This document shows, piece by piece, positions 1-9,733 of a stretch of DNA of 64,000 bases. Location: assembly GCA_034112445.1 (NCBI GenBank), contig JAWUVI010000018.1:62001-126000 (forward strand), read 5' to 3'. Numbering within the stretch: the stretch's first letter is position 1; each line of letters starts with the position of its first letter. A model generated the notes under the pieces. That model made no database searches. It had not been told where the DNA came from and was given only the letters and a program-made list of their open reading frames with translations. The position numbers were made by a program, and so were the translations under genes. This DNA comes from Pelagadaptatus sp034112445 (GTDB lineage: Bacteria; Pseudomonadota; Gammaproteobacteria; Pseudomonadales; Cellvibrionaceae).

Positions 1-1
1 A

Positions 2-460
2 GTAACGATAAAGAAGCGCTGGCCTAGTGCCTTGTCAGTAACAGTGATTGAGCACAAACCAATTGCTCGCTGGGGTGGAAGTGATGTCTTGAGCCACCGA
101 GGCGAAGTTATTGTTCTTGATGAGAATAGTAACGTTCAAGAGTTAAAAGAATTGCCTTTGCTTTATGGGCCTAGTGGCTATGAACAAGAAGTAATGGAGC
201 AATATCAGTTACTGATGAAACTGATGGCGGCAAAGGGTTTGATGATTACTGAGCTTGGTTGTGATGAGTCATTAAGTTGGAATATGTCGATAGGCAATAT
301 TCCAATTAACATCGGGCGAGATAGGGTTGTAGAAAAGCTGGGCAAATTTCTTTTGGTGTATGAAATACATCTTAAGCAGCGTTGGTCAGAGTTAGGAGGC
401 ATTGATTTACGTTACGATGCTGGGCTGGCAGTAGGTTGGAACACAGTTGAAAAAGTATAA
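2..460 (+). CDS. ftsQ: Cell division protein FtsQ, C-terminal part (5' end outside window)
   Basis: FtsQ is a bitopic inner-membrane protein that links early and late divisome components (FtsB/FtsL). Only the C-terminal part is present. The frame is open from base 2 and reads KKRWPSALSVTVIEHKPIARWGG, the FtsQ beta-domain stretch in which a basic/aromatic residue is followed by a conserved E-x-P-x-A-x-W core. A TTG at 32 could look like a start, but the conserved residues upstream of it show the gene runs off the left edge. It ends 35 bp before ftsA in the usual ftsQ-ftsA-ftsZ order, probably one operon. The transmembrane and POTRA parts are not visible. Confidence 0.88.
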   Translation, partial: VTIKKRWPSALSVTVIEHKPIARWGGSDVLSHRGEVIVLDENSNVQELKELPLLYGPSGYEQEVMEQYQLLMKLMAAKGLMITELGCDESLSWNMSIGNIPINIGRDRVVEKLGKFLLVYEIHLKQRWSELGGIDLRYDAGLAVGWNTVEKV

Positions 461-495
461 ACAATTACAGGTAGCCCATTCTAAGAGGTCGGGAA

Positions 496-1734
496 ATGGC
501 GCAGGAAAATGAAAATAGAATGATAGTCGGTTTGGATATTGGAACGTCCAAGGTCGTCGCTATTGTTGGCGAAATTAACGCTGCAGGTGAGATTGAAATT
601 GTGGGGATTGGTTCGCATCGATCAACAGGTTTGAAGAAAGGTGTGGTCGTTAATATTGAATCAACGGTGCAGTCAATTCAGCGAGCTATTGAAGAGGCCG
701 AGCTTATGGCCGGCTGCCAAATTCACTCTGTATATGCTGGGATCGCAGGCAGCCACATCCGTAGTTTAAATTCTCACGGTATTGTGGCAATTAAAGACAG
801 AGAGGTATTTCCGCAAGATTTAGAACGGGTCATAGACGCGGCGCAAGCAGTGGCTATTCCTGCTGATCAAAAGATCCTGCATATATTGCCGCAGGAATTT
901 TTAATTGATGAGCAAGATGGCGTTAAAGAGCCATTAGGTATGTCTGGTGTTCGCTTGGAAGCAAAAGTACACCTGGTAACTTGTGCGGTAAATGCGGCGC
1001 AAAATATTGAAAAATGTATTAAGCGCTGTGGGTTAGAAGTTGAAGACATAATCCTAGAGCAGTTGGCCTCGAGTTATGCGGTGTTAACCGAAGATGAGAA
1101 AGAGCTGGGCGTTTGTATGGTTGATATTGGTGGTGGTACTACTGATATTGCTATTTTTACTGAAGGCTCTATTCGTCATACAGGTGTGATTCCAATTGCT
1201 GGGGATCAGGTTACTAACGATATCGCTATGGCGTTACGAACACCAACTCCTCATGCTGATGAAATAAAAATTAAATATGCCTGTGCGCTAGCAAAATTAA
1301 CCGCTGAAAACGAAACGATTAAAGTGCCTAGCGTTGGCGATAGGGAGCCCAGAGATTTAACGAGACAAGCGTTGGCAGAGGTTGTTGAGCCACGTTATGA
1401 CGAGCTGTTTACCTTAGTTCAAGCCGAGTTACGTCGTAGCGGTTTTGAAGATTTAATAGCAGCAGGAATTGTCTTGACTGGAGGTACCGCGAAAATGGAG
1501 GGTGTGGTTGAGCTTGCAGAAGAGATATTTCACATGCCAGTTAGATTGGGCTCACCACAGAATGTCAGAGGCCTGACAGATATTGTAAATAATCCTATTT
1601 ATTCAACGGGTGTTGGCTTATTACATTACGCAAAATTACAGAGTTTTGAGGGGGGAAGTCATAAAAACTCATCGTCTTCGGCAGAAGGTTCTTGGTTAGA
1701 GCGCATGAAATCTTGGTTTCAAGAAAATTTTTAA
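496..1734 (+). CDS. ftsA: Cell division protein FtsA
   Basis: FtsA is an actin-fold ATPase that tethers FtsZ filaments to the inner membrane and recruits later divisome proteins. The 412-residue product has the N-terminal phosphate-1 motif GLDIGTSKVVAIVGE, the phosphate-2 motif DIGGGTTDIAIF near residue 212 and the adenosine motif TGGTAKMEG near residue 330. The last residues (SWLERMKSWFQENF) form the amphipathic membrane-targeting helix. The length is normal for the family. The ATG at 496 follows GAGGTCGGG. It lies between ftsQ (35 bp upstream) and ftsZ (59 bp downstream). Confidence 0.98.
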   Translation: MAQENENRMIVGLDIGTSKVVAIVGEINAAGEIEIVGIGSHRSTGLKKGVVVNIESTVQSIQRAIEEAELMAGCQIHSVYAGIAGSHIRSLNSHGIVAIKDREVFPQDLERVIDAAQAVAIPADQKILHILPQEFLIDEQDGVKEPLGMSGVRLEAKVHLVTCAVNAAQNIEKCIKRCGLEVEDIILEQLASSYAVLTEDEKELGVCMVDIGGGTTDIAIFTEGSIRHTGVIPIAGDQVTNDIAMALRTPTPHADEIKIKYACALAKLTAENETIKVPSVGDREPRDLTRQALAEVVEPRYDELFTLVQAELRRSGFEDLIAAGIVLTGGTAKMEGVVELAEEIFHMPVRLGSPQNVRGLTDIVNNPIYSTGVGLLHYAKLQSFEGGSHKNSSSSAEGSWLERMKSWFQENF

Positions 1735-1793
1735 AATCATTTAATTTGTTATAAGAATGTTCATTTTATTTTTTAGGGGAAAGGGGAAAAATC

Positions 1794-2951
1794 ATGTTTG
1801 AACTAGTAGATAACGTACCACAGAGTGCGATTATAAAAGTCGTAGGTGTTGGTGGCGGCGGTGGTAATGCCGTTAAACATATGATTGATAATCACGTAGA
1901 TGGCGTAGAGTTTGTCTGTGCAAATACGGATGCTCAAGCATTAAAAGATATTGATACTCGAACGGTATTACAGTTGGGTAACAATATGACCAAAGGCCTA
2001 GGTGCTGGAGCTAATCCTGCTGTTGGGCGTCAGGCCGCAATGGAAGATCGTGATCGTATTGCTGAAGTGCTTGCTGGCGCTGATATGGTCTTTATTACCG
2101 CCGGCATGGGTGGCGGAACTGGTACTGGTGGTGCGCCTGTCGTGGCAGAAGTTGCTAAAGAGTTGGGAATATTAACAGTAGCGGTAGTGACTAAGCCATT
2201 TCCTTTTGAAGGCAAGAAGAGGATGGCGATAGCGGATGCAGGTATTGCTGAGTTGCAAGAACGTGTTGATTCGTTGATCACTATTCCAAATGAAAAGCTC
2301 TTGGCTGTATTGGGTAAAACCACCAGCTTATTAGACGCGTTTAAAGCGGCTAATGATGTGTTGCTAGGTGCTGTTCAAGGTATTGCGGACCTAATTATTC
2401 GCCCAGGTATGATTAACGTCGATTTCGCGGATGTACGCACTGTTATGTCGGAAATGGGTATGGCTATGATGGGAACTGGAATCGCTTCTGGTGAAAATCG
2501 TGCTCGTGAAGCGGCTGAAGCGGCAATTCGCAGTCCGTTACTAGAGGATGTTAACTTGCAAGGTGCAAGAGGTATTCTAGTTAATATAACCGCTGGTCTT
2601 GATTTGTCTTTGGGTGAGTTCTCAGAGGTTGGTGAGACAGTAGAAGAGTTCTCTTCAGCAGATGCAACAGTTGTTGTGGGTACTGTAATCGATCCAGACA
2701 TGAAAGATGAGCTGCGGGTAACCGTTGTCGCAACAGGCTTGGGTGGAAGTGCAGGTATGGCTAGAAAGCCTGAAGCTAAAGTTGTGATTGATAACACTCA
2801 TCGCACAACCGGCAAGCCAGACTATGCAGCGTTGGATCGTCCTACCATTATGCGACAGTCCTCGGCCGCCTTGGCCGAAAAGCCAATGCCAGAAGGTAAG
2901 GATATGGAGTATTTAGATATTCCTGCATTTTTGCGTAAGCAGGCTGATTAA
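1794..2951 (+). CDS. ftsZ: Cell division GTPase FtsZ
   Basis: FtsZ is the tubulin-like GTPase that forms the Z ring. The 385-residue protein shows the N-terminal glycine-rich VGVGGGGGNAV, the tubulin signature GGGTGTGGAPVVAE near residues 105-118, and the T7-loop region NVDFADVRTVM. The conserved C-terminal peptide DIPAFLRKQAD, which binds FtsA and ZipA, is intact after a short linker. A strong purine-rich Shine-Dalgarno (AGGGGAAAGGGG) precedes the ATG. A 190-bp gap separates it from lpxC, where I see no convincing T-tailed terminator. Confidence 0.99.
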   Translation: MFELVDNVPQSAIIKVVGVGGGGGNAVKHMIDNHVDGVEFVCANTDAQALKDIDTRTVLQLGNNMTKGLGAGANPAVGRQAAMEDRDRIAEVLAGADMVFITAGMGGGTGTGGAPVVAEVAKELGILTVAVVTKPFPFEGKKRMAIADAGIAELQERVDSLITIPNEKLLAVLGKTTSLLDAFKAANDVLLGAVQGIADLIIRPGMINVDFADVRTVMSEMGMAMMGTGIASGENRAREAAEAAIRSPLLEDVNLQGARGILVNITAGLDLSLGEFSEVGETVEEFSSADATVVVGTVIDPDMKDELRVTVVATGLGGSAGMARKPEAKVVIDNTHRTTGKPDYAALDRPTIMRQSSAALAEKPMPEGKDMEYLDIPAFLRKQAD

Positions 2952-3141
2952 GTTTAATCGGAGTAATGCGTGCGATGGTAGCAGCCCGGTATTGCAGTAA
3001 CGCACCTGTAATACAGAGATGTTTTGTAATCTGTACCCCTTGGGCATGGATGCTTTTCCCGCAGATTGTATAGTTGGTGCTAAACGGGATTATTTGCTAT
3101 CATTGCGCATCATTTTGAATCGATGAGATTGAGGCTGGCTT

Positions 3142-4056
3142 ATGATTAAGCAACGTACACTGAAAAATGCTATTCGCGCAACTGGCGTGGGCTTGCATAC
3201 AGGGGAGAAAATCTACCTGACTTTGCTGCCTGCTTCAATTGATAGCGGTATTGTTTTTCGTCGTGTTGATTTAGACCCTGTCGTAGAAATTAAAGCAACG
3301 GCTGAAAATGTTGGTGATACGGCCTTATCAACATCTCTCATGGAAGGTGATGTTCGAGTATCAACGGTTGAGCACTTACTGTCAGCTATGGCCGGTATGG
3401 GCATCGATAACGCTATTGTAGAAGTCAGTGCCGCAGAAGTTCCGATTATGGACGGTAGTGCGGGCCCTTTTGTATTTTTGATTCAGTCGGCGGGTATTCA
3501 AGAGCAAGAAGCCCCGAAGAAATTCATTCGAATTACCCGAGAAGTGGAAGTTCGAGATGGCGATAAGGTAGCAACGTTTTTGCCGTTTGATGGTTTCAAA
3601 GTGTCTTTTTCCATAGACTTTGACCACCCCGTATTTAAAGGCCGAGTTTTAGAGGCTGAAGTCGATTTTTCAAGTACTTCGTTCGTTAAAGAGGTCAGCC
3701 GTGCTAGAACATTTGGCTTTATGCATGAAATTGAGTACTTGCGCTCAAAGGGTTTGGCCAAAGGTGGAAGTGTTGATAACGCTATTGTTATTGATGAGTA
3801 CCGCATCCTCAATGAAGATGGCTTGCGCTATGAAGATGAGTTCGTAAAACATAAAATTCTAGATGCAATTGGTGATTTATATTTATTAGGCAATAGCCTC
3901 ATTGGTGAGTTCAAAGCTCATAAATCAGGCCATGCCTTGAATAATAAATCATTGCGAGAGCTAATAGCTCAAAAAGATGCTTGGGAAGTGGTAACTTTTG
4001 ATGATGAATCCAAGGCTCCTATTAGTTATATAAAACCAATTCTTGCACTGGATTAA
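3142..4056 (+). CDS. lpxC: UDP-3-O-acyl-N-acetylglucosamine deacetylase LpxC
   Basis: LpxC is the zinc amidase of the committed step of lipid A synthesis: it deacetylates UDP-3-O-acyl-GlcNAc in the cytosol. The 304-residue product has the full family length. The expected zinc ligands are visible: His78 (VEHLLSAM), His237 and Asp241 (HKILDAIGD), with the catalytic His264 (KSGHALNN). It follows ftsZ as in Pseudomonas and Escherichia. A hairpin with a T run lies 75 bp after the stop, so the division/LpxC transcript probably ends there. Confidence 0.98.
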   Translation: MIKQRTLKNAIRATGVGLHTGEKIYLTLLPASIDSGIVFRRVDLDPVVEIKATAENVGDTALSTSLMEGDVRVSTVEHLLSAMAGMGIDNAIVEVSAAEVPIMDGSAGPFVFLIQSAGIQEQEAPKKFIRITREVEVRDGDKVATFLPFDGFKVSFSIDFDHPVFKGRVLEAEVDFSSTSFVKEVSRARTFGFMHEIEYLRSKGLAKGGSVDNAIVIDEYRILNEDGLRYEDEFVKHKILDAIGDLYLLGNSLIGEFKAHKSGHALNNKSLRELIAQKDAWEVVTFDDESKAPISYIKPILALD

Positions 4057-4130
4057 ATTGAGTAGTGAGACATAGCTCACAGACTTCGAGTTAAGCCTGA
4101 GTAACAATTGGTAATTGCTTGATTTATATG

Positions 4131-4170
4131 CCATATTAAGTGCAATAACTGGTACTTTATATGGTTTTTT
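4131..4170 (+). terminator. Rho-independent terminator after lpxC
   Basis: CCATAT-T-AAGT at 4131-4141 pairs with ACTT-T-ATATGG at 4154-4164, with one T/T mismatch. Six T residues follow. It lies between lpxC and the M23 peptidase gene. Confidence 0.65.
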
Positions 4171-4238
4171 ACTGACTGAAGGGTAATCCTTCAATTTAGT
4201 GGAATAACACCATAATTTAAAATAATAAAAGTTCTAAA

Positions 4239-5168
4239 ATGAAAATCATTGTAGTTAGCAAACATCATGGCCGTACACGCAGTTTCACTTTTAGTGGTTG
4301 GACTCGCGCGCTAGTGTCTGTTTGTTTATTAGGCTTGCCTGTTGCTGGTGTCTGGCTAAGTGAGAACTTTTATCGAGGCGATGGCGCCGATCTATTTAGC
4401 AGTGACTCAACTCAGGCTTGGAAAGATGCTTTAGAGACGCAAGAGTCTGATATAGAGAAAACCAAAATTCATGCAGAAGAACAGTTGGCCGCCTTAACTT
4501 TGCGCATGGCCGAGTTGCAAGCGCGATTATTACGTCTAGATGCATTAGGTGAGCGTCTGACGACCATTGCTAAGCTAGATAAAGGTGAATTTGATTTTAG
4601 CCAAAAGCCTGCGTTAGGTGGACCTGAAGGCATGACTCTAGGTGATGCTTACGAGACACCAAGTTTTTTACAGGTTATAGATCAATTAACAGATCAAATT
4701 TCCAGTCGTGAGCAACAGCTAGAGACTTTAGAGGCTTTGTTGGCGAACCGGAAAATACAGCGCGATGTTTTTCTCGCAGGGCGCCCAGTTAAAAAAGGCT
4801 GGATGTCTTCTCGCTTTGGTCGAAGAACAGATCCTTTTAAAGGTCACGTTGCTTGGCATAGTGGTGTTGATTTCGCTGGTAAGCTCGGTTCAGATATTGT
4901 CGCTGTTGCTGCCGGCGTGGTTACATGGTCTGACGAGCGTAGTGGTTATGGCAAATTGGTTGAGATCAACCATGGTAATGGGTTTTCGACACGTTACGCT
5001 CATAATACTGAGAACCAAGTTAAGGTTGGTGATGTTGTTAAAAAAGGGCAAGTGGTTGCCTTAATGGGCTCAAGTGGCCGATCAACCGGTCCTCATGTTC
5101 ATTTTGAAGTCTATAAGCATGGTCGCGCTGTTGATCCTGCTTCTTATATTCATCGCGCCAGCCGCTGA
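4239..5168 (+). CDS. Membrane-anchored M23-family peptidoglycan endopeptidase
   Basis: Probable cell-wall metallopeptidase or divisome-associated LytM factor. The 309-residue protein has one N-terminal transmembrane segment (about residues 24-40), a coiled-coil stretch (about 60-185) and a C-terminal LytM/M23 domain. The zinc-site residues His207 and Asp211 (HSGVDFAG) and His286-x-His288 (HVHFEVYKHGR) are all present, so the domain should be catalytically competent rather than an activator-type degenerate LytM protein. It sits between lpxC and secA, where an M23 gene is common in this group. The start ATG at 4239 has only a weak ribosome binding site. Confidence 0.9.
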   Translation: MKIIVVSKHHGRTRSFTFSGWTRALVSVCLLGLPVAGVWLSENFYRGDGADLFSSDSTQAWKDALETQESDIEKTKIHAEEQLAALTLRMAELQARLLRLDALGERLTTIAKLDKGEFDFSQKPALGGPEGMTLGDAYETPSFLQVIDQLTDQISSREQQLETLEALLANRKIQRDVFLAGRPVKKGWMSSRFGRRTDPFKGHVAWHSGVDFAGKLGSDIVAVAAGVVTWSDERSGYGKLVEINHGNGFSTRYAHNTENQVKVGDVVKKGQVVALMGSSGRSTGPHVHFEVYKHGRAVDPASYIHRASR

Positions 5169-5267
5169 TTCCGTATCTTCTACTTGCTTGTTTAAGCACC
5201 TTTCGGTTTACTGTCGCCTTCGATTTTTCGCCTTCGGGCCCCCGCTTTATTTGTAATGGAATAACCA

Positions 5268-7997
5268 ATGATTAGTAAGATGGTCAAGGCCGTATTTGGC
5301 TCAAAAAATGATCGTGAATTAAAACGTATGGAAAAACTGGTCAAGCTCGTTAATGGCTTTGAACCTGAGATAAAACTCCTAAGCGATGAACAGTTAACTG
5401 GGAAAACAGTTGAATTCAAACAACGCTTTCAGACAGGCGAAACTCTGGATCAACTTTTACCTGAAGCATTTGCGGTAGCTCGTGAGGCCGGTTTGCGAGT
5501 TTTGTCGATGCGCCATTTTGATGTGCAGATGATCGGCGGGATTACGTTGCACGAAGGTCGTATTTCTGAAATGCGCACTGGTGAGGGTAAAACCCTTATG
5601 GCTACATTAGCTGCTTACCTAAATGCAATCTCTGGTCGTGGCGTTCATATTGTTACCGTGAATGATTATTTGGCGGAGCGTGATGCAAATTGGATGAGAC
5701 CTCTCTATGAGTTCTTGGGCTTAAAGGTAGGTGTTATTTACTCAATGCAAGAGCCGCAAGAAAAGCAGTTGGCTTACCAAGCTGATATTACTTACGGAAC
5801 TAATAACGAATTTGGATTTGATTATTTGCGCGACAATATGGCTTTGCGCAAAGAAGATAAAATGCAGCGCCCACTTAACTTTGCCATCGTCGATGAAGTA
5901 GATTCTATTCTTATTGATGAGGCGCGTACACCGCTTGTTATTTCAGGTGCTGCTGAAGATAGTTCACGCTTGTACAAACGCATGAATTCACTGATACCGC
6001 TATTAACCGTATCAGTTGATGATGAAGATGAATCTAGGTCAATCATTGGTGATTACACAATTGATGAAAAAAGTCGTCAAGTTGAGTTAACTGAAAGTGG
6101 GCACCAGAAAGTTGAAAGCTTGTTGGCAAAAGATGGCCTACTAGAAGAAAATGATAGCCTTTACTCTGCGGGTAATCTTGGCCTTTTACATCATGTACAC
6201 GCGGCTTTACGAGCTTTTACCCTGTTCCAAAAAGACGTCGATTATATCGTTCAGGACAATCAAGTTGTCTTAATTGATGAGCATACTGGACGTACCATGT
6301 CCGGACGTCGTTTATCGGAAGGCTTACATCAAGCATTAGAAGCTAAGGAAGGCGTATCCATCCAGAATGAAAGCCAAACACTGGCTTCTACGACCTTTCA
6401 AAATTATTTTCGCTTGTTTCCAAAATTATCCGGCATGACGGGCACCGCTGATACAGAAGCTTTTGAGTTTCACCAAATTTATGGTTTGGCGGTTGTGGTT
6501 ATTCCAACCAACCAACCGGTTGCACGTAAAGATTTGAACGATTTAATTTACTTAACAATGGATGAAAAATATCAAGCCATTGTTGATGATGTTAAAGAGC
6601 TAATGGAAACCGGTGCTCCTGTTTTGGTTGGTACGGCATCTATTGAATCTTCTGAAGCTATGTCAGCCCGCTTGAAGAAAGCGGGGATCAAGCACCAAGT
6701 TCTAAATGCTAAGTTTCATGAGCAAGAAGCTGAAATTGTTGCGCAAGCGGGAAGCCCTGGTGCGGTTACTATTGCAACGAATATGGCAGGACGTGGAACC
6801 GATATTGTATTGGGCGGTAATATTGAAGTCGAAATTAGCGCACTTAAAAACCCCACTGATGAAAAAATTGCAGAGCTACGAGAAAAGTGGGTTAAAAACA
6901 ATAAGCAAGTGATAGAGGCTGGTGGCCTGCATATTATAGGCACTGAAAGGCACGAATCGAGACGTATTGATAATCAGTTGCGAGGGCGCTCTGGTCGTCA
7001 GGGTGATCCTGGTTTGGCTCGTTTCTATTTGTCTATGGAAGATAATTTGATGCGCATTTTTGCATCAGATCGTATTCGTGGATTTATGCAGGCGTTGGGA
7101 ATGGAAAACGGCGAAGCTATTGAGCATCGCATGGTCACCAACGCCATTGAAAAAGCTCAGCGTAAAGTTGAAGGCCGAAACTTTGATATTCGTAAGCAAC
7201 TGCTTGAGTACGATGACGTGTCTAACGATCAGCGGCAGGTTATCTATCAGCAACGTAACGATCTCTTAGAAGCTGATAGCATAGGGGATATGGTGTCGTC
7301 TATTCGTGAGGATGTTGTTGCTGATCTCGTGAGTGGCTTCATTCCTCCGCAGAGCCTTGAAGAGCAATGGGATATTCCTGGTTTAGAAAAGTCTTTAGAA
7401 GTTGAATTAGGTTTAAATTTACCCGTTGTTAAATGGTTAGAAGACGATAAAAAACTGCATGAAGAAAGCTTGTTGCAAAAAATCACGGAAGAGGCTCAGT
7501 TGGCTTACAAAGCTAAAGAGGAGCGGTTTGGTGAGGTCATTAGAGAAGTTGAAAAGCAGATCATGCTGCAAGTATTAGATACTTTGTGGAAAGAACATTT
7601 GGCCAATATGGATCACTTACGCCAAGGTATTGGGTTACGAGCATTCGCCCAAAAAAATCCTAAGCAAGAATACAAAAGAGAATCGTTTGAGCTGTTTCAA
7701 GAAATGCTGGGTAACTTAAAGCATGAGCTAATTCGTGTTCTCGCTAGAGTTGAGCCCATTTCTCAAGAAGAAATGCAGGCTATGGAAGATCGCCGCCGAG
7801 CAGAGTTTGAACGTCAGCAAATGCAATTGCAGCACGAAGAAGCCAACAGTCTTGGAGGTGATTCAAACGAGTCGAAAGAGTCAACAGTTTCGACGGACAA
7901 GCCATTTGTGCGACAAGGCGAAAAGGTAGGTCGTAATGATGCTTGCCCTTGTGGATCGGGTAAGAAGTTTAAACAGTGTCACGGTAAATTAGCTTAA
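5268..7997 (+). CDS. secA: Preprotein translocase ATPase SecA
   Basis: SecA drives post-translational export through SecYEG. The 909-residue protein has the Walker A region MRTGEGKTLMAT (about residues 103-114), the DEAD-like Walker B (VDEVDSILIDEARTP), the second motor domain with TNMAGRGTDI and the QLRGRSGRQGDPG motif VI, a helical scaffold, and a C-terminal SecB/zinc-binding tail CPCGSGKKFKQCHG. All parts are intact and the length is typical. The ATG at 5268 follows AATGGAATAACC. It stands alone between the M23 gene and argJ; a hairpin follows its stop. Confidence 0.99.
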   Translation: MISKMVKAVFGSKNDRELKRMEKLVKLVNGFEPEIKLLSDEQLTGKTVEFKQRFQTGETLDQLLPEAFAVAREAGLRVLSMRHFDVQMIGGITLHEGRISEMRTGEGKTLMATLAAYLNAISGRGVHIVTVNDYLAERDANWMRPLYEFLGLKVGVIYSMQEPQEKQLAYQADITYGTNNEFGFDYLRDNMALRKEDKMQRPLNFAIVDEVDSILIDEARTPLVISGAAEDSSRLYKRMNSLIPLLTVSVDDEDESRSIIGDYTIDEKSRQVELTESGHQKVESLLAKDGLLEENDSLYSAGNLGLLHHVHAALRAFTLFQKDVDYIVQDNQVVLIDEHTGRTMSGRRLSEGLHQALEAKEGVSIQNESQTLASTTFQNYFRLFPKLSGMTGTADTEAFEFHQIYGLAVVVIPTNQPVARKDLNDLIYLTMDEKYQAIVDDVKELMETGAPVLVGTASIESSEAMSARLKKAGIKHQVLNAKFHEQEAEIVAQAGSPGAVTIATNMAGRGTDIVLGGNIEVEISALKNPTDEKIAELREKWVKNNKQVIEAGGLHIIGTERHESRRIDNQLRGRSGRQGDPGLARFYLSMEDNLMRIFASDRIRGFMQALGMENGEAIEHRMVTNAIEKAQRKVEGRNFDIRKQLLEYDDVSNDQRQVIYQQRNDLLEADSIGDMVSSIREDVVADLVSGFIPPQSLEEQWDIPGLEKSLEVELGLNLPVVKWLEDDKKLHEESLLQKITEEAQLAYKAKEERFGEVIREVEKQIMLQVLDTLWKEHLANMDHLRQGIGLRAFAQKNPKQEYKRESFELFQEMLGNLKHELIRVLARVEPISQEEMQAMEDRRRAEFERQQMQLQHEEANSLGGDSNESKESTVSTDKPFVRQGEKVGRNDACPCGSGKKFKQCHGKLA

Positions 7998-8009
7998 GTA
8001 GCATTGTCT

Positions 8010-8040
8010 CTCGCGGCACTTGTCGCGAGTCATCTGTTTT
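8010..8040 (+). terminator. Possible terminator hairpin after secA
   Basis: CTCGCG at 8010-8015 pairs with CGCGAG at 8024-8029 around an 8-nt loop. Only a short, interrupted T-rich tail follows, so read-through into argJ is possible. Confidence 0.4.
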
Positions 8041-8071
8041 GTTTTAAATGAATAGCGTCAAGGTGTGGGTA

Positions 8072-9292
8072 ATGGCTGTAGGGGACTTCGAATTTCCAAA
8101 AATGAACCCTATTAAAGGGGTTCGCTTAAGTGCAACCAGCGCAGGGATAAAAACCATAGGGCGTCAAGATGTCATGCTGCTGGAGGTGTCTGAAGGCTCA
8201 TCGGTAGCGGGTGTGTTTACGCAAAATGCTTTTTGTGCCGCACCGGTTAAAGTATCAAAAGACCATATCAAAACGGGTTCTATTCGGTATCTTTTAACCA
8301 ATTCAGGCAATGCTAACGCATGCACTGGAGAGCAAGGGTATAAAGACGCTCAAGAGTCCTGTCAGCGAGTTGCAGCCGAAGCTAATGTTAACGCCTTGCA
8401 AGTTCTGCCTTTTTCAACGGGAGTTATTGGTCAAACCCTGCCAATGGAAAAATTGTTAGGCGCAATTCCTGCGGCTGTTCAGTCTTTGTCTGAATCAGCT
8501 TGGAGCGAGGCTGCACAAGCCATTATGACGACCGACACGCGAGCCAAAGGTGCAACAGCTCAGCTTGAAATAGATGGAACGACTATAACGATTAACGGTA
8601 TCGCTAAAGGCTCTGGGATGATCCGTCCTGATATGGCGACTATGCTGGCTTATGTGGCCACTGATGCGGCTATAGAGCAAAATGTACTTGATGTGATGCT
8701 AAAGAGTGCGGTGAATAAATCGTTTAACCGCATAACGGTTGATGGTGATACGTCAACCAATGACTCTTGTATTTTAATCGCAACAGGTGAGAGTAATGCT
8801 AATAGAATTGTTGACGCTACTAGTGCAGCGTATCAACAATTGTCTATAGCAATCGACTCTGTTCTGGTTCAATTGGCTCAGCAAATAATCACTGATGGCG
8901 AAGGCGCCACCAAGTTTGTTACCTTGCAGGTTGAAGGTGCACTTGATGAGAAAGAAGCATTGATCGTCGCTTATAGTGTTGCTCAATCACCTTTGGTCAA
9001 AACCGCCTTGTTTGCCTCTGACCCTAACTGGGGTCGAATAGTCGCGGCTATAGGTTATGCCGGTGTAGAAAACCTAGATGATAGTAAGGTTAAAGTCTGG
9101 CTGGGCAACGTTTTAATAGTTGAAAATGGTGGCTGTGCTCAAAGTTATACTGAAGCGGCTGGACAAGCTGTAATGGATAAAGACTCTATAACAATTAGAA
9201 TAAATTTAGGCCGAGGTTCATCAAGTGAAACTATTTGGACTACTGATTTGTCCCACGATTACGTCACGATAAACGCCGAATATCGTTCGTAA
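8072..9292 (+). CDS. argJ: Bifunctional glutamate N-acetyltransferase / amino-acid acetyltransferase ArgJ
   Basis: ArgJ recycles the acetyl group from N-acetylornithine to glutamate in arginine biosynthesis. The family cleaves itself into alpha and beta chains at a conserved Thr. That site is visible as KGSGMIRPDMATMLAY, with cleavage expected before the Thr of ATMLAY. I chose the ATG at 8072 (product MAVGDFEFPKMNP, 406 aa) rather than the in-frame ATG at 8048, because ArgJ proteins start this way and AAGGTG at 8060-8065 is well spaced. It lies downstream of secA and 33 bp before the Nudix gene, as in Pseudomonas. Confidence 0.96.
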   Translation: MAVGDFEFPKMNPIKGVRLSATSAGIKTIGRQDVMLLEVSEGSSVAGVFTQNAFCAAPVKVSKDHIKTGSIRYLLTNSGNANACTGEQGYKDAQESCQRVAAEANVNALQVLPFSTGVIGQTLPMEKLLGAIPAAVQSLSESAWSEAAQAIMTTDTRAKGATAQLEIDGTTITINGIAKGSGMIRPDMATMLAYVATDAAIEQNVLDVMLKSAVNKSFNRITVDGDTSTNDSCILIATGESNANRIVDATSAAYQQLSIAIDSVLVQLAQQIITDGEGATKFVTLQVEGALDEKEALIVAYSVAQSPLVKTALFASDPNWGRIVAAIGYAGVENLDDSKVKVWLGNVLIVENGGCAQSYTEAAGQAVMDKDSITIRINLGRGSSSETIWTTDLSHDYVTINAEYRS

Positions 9293-9325
9293 AATAGCGA
9301 TGTGAATTACTAAGGTTGTAAAATA

Positions 9326-9715
9326 ATGTTAATCCATGTTGCTGCAGGTGTTATTAAAAACTCTGCTGGGAAGATTCTCATTGCAAAGCGCCTCGACCAT
9401 CTTCATCAAGGCGGTTTATGGGAATTCCCTGGTGGCAAGTTGGAAAAATCGGAAGCGGTTTTTACCGCGCTTAAACGTGAACTGCATGAAGAGCTAGGTA
9501 TCCATGTTCTTACCGCAGAGCCACTCTTGTCTATAAAGCATGACTACTCAGATAAATCTGTATTGCTTGATGTATGGACGGTTACGTCATTTAACGGTGA
9601 TGCCCAAGGTAAAGAAGGCCAAATCATTAAATGGATTGAACTGTCAGAGCTGGATGAATATCAGTTTCCTGAGGCTAATCTGCCGGTTGTAACTCGATTA
9701 AAAGCCATGGCGTAA
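9326..9715 (+). CDS. mutT: MutT-type Nudix hydrolase (8-oxo-dGTP diphosphatase)
   Basis: Likely cleans 8-oxo-dGTP from the nucleotide pool. The 129-residue protein carries a complete Nudix box starting at GGKLEKSE and continuing through RELHEELGI, matching G-x5-E-x7-REUxEExGU. N-terminal AAGVIKNSAGKILIAKR and the short length fit true MutT. It follows argJ closely, as in Pseudomonas, where the equivalent protein is sometimes longer with a thiamine-phosphate-synthase-like extension. That extension is absent here. It converges with yacG, 18 bp away. Confidence 0.93.
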   Translation: MLIHVAAGVIKNSAGKILIAKRLDHLHQGGLWEFPGGKLEKSEAVFTALKRELHEELGIHVLTAEPLLSIKHDYSDKSVLLDVWTVTSFNGDAQGKEGQIIKWIELSELDEYQFPEANLPVVTRLKAMA

Positions 9716-9733
9716 AGTAAATATTCTGTAGTG

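Noticed and set aside
2375..2797. 140-codon open frame antisense to ftsZ
   Set aside because: It lies wholly inside ftsZ, is Ser/Thr/Pro-rich as expected from the complement of a Gly/Ala/Val-rich gene, and has no ribosome site or family resemblance.
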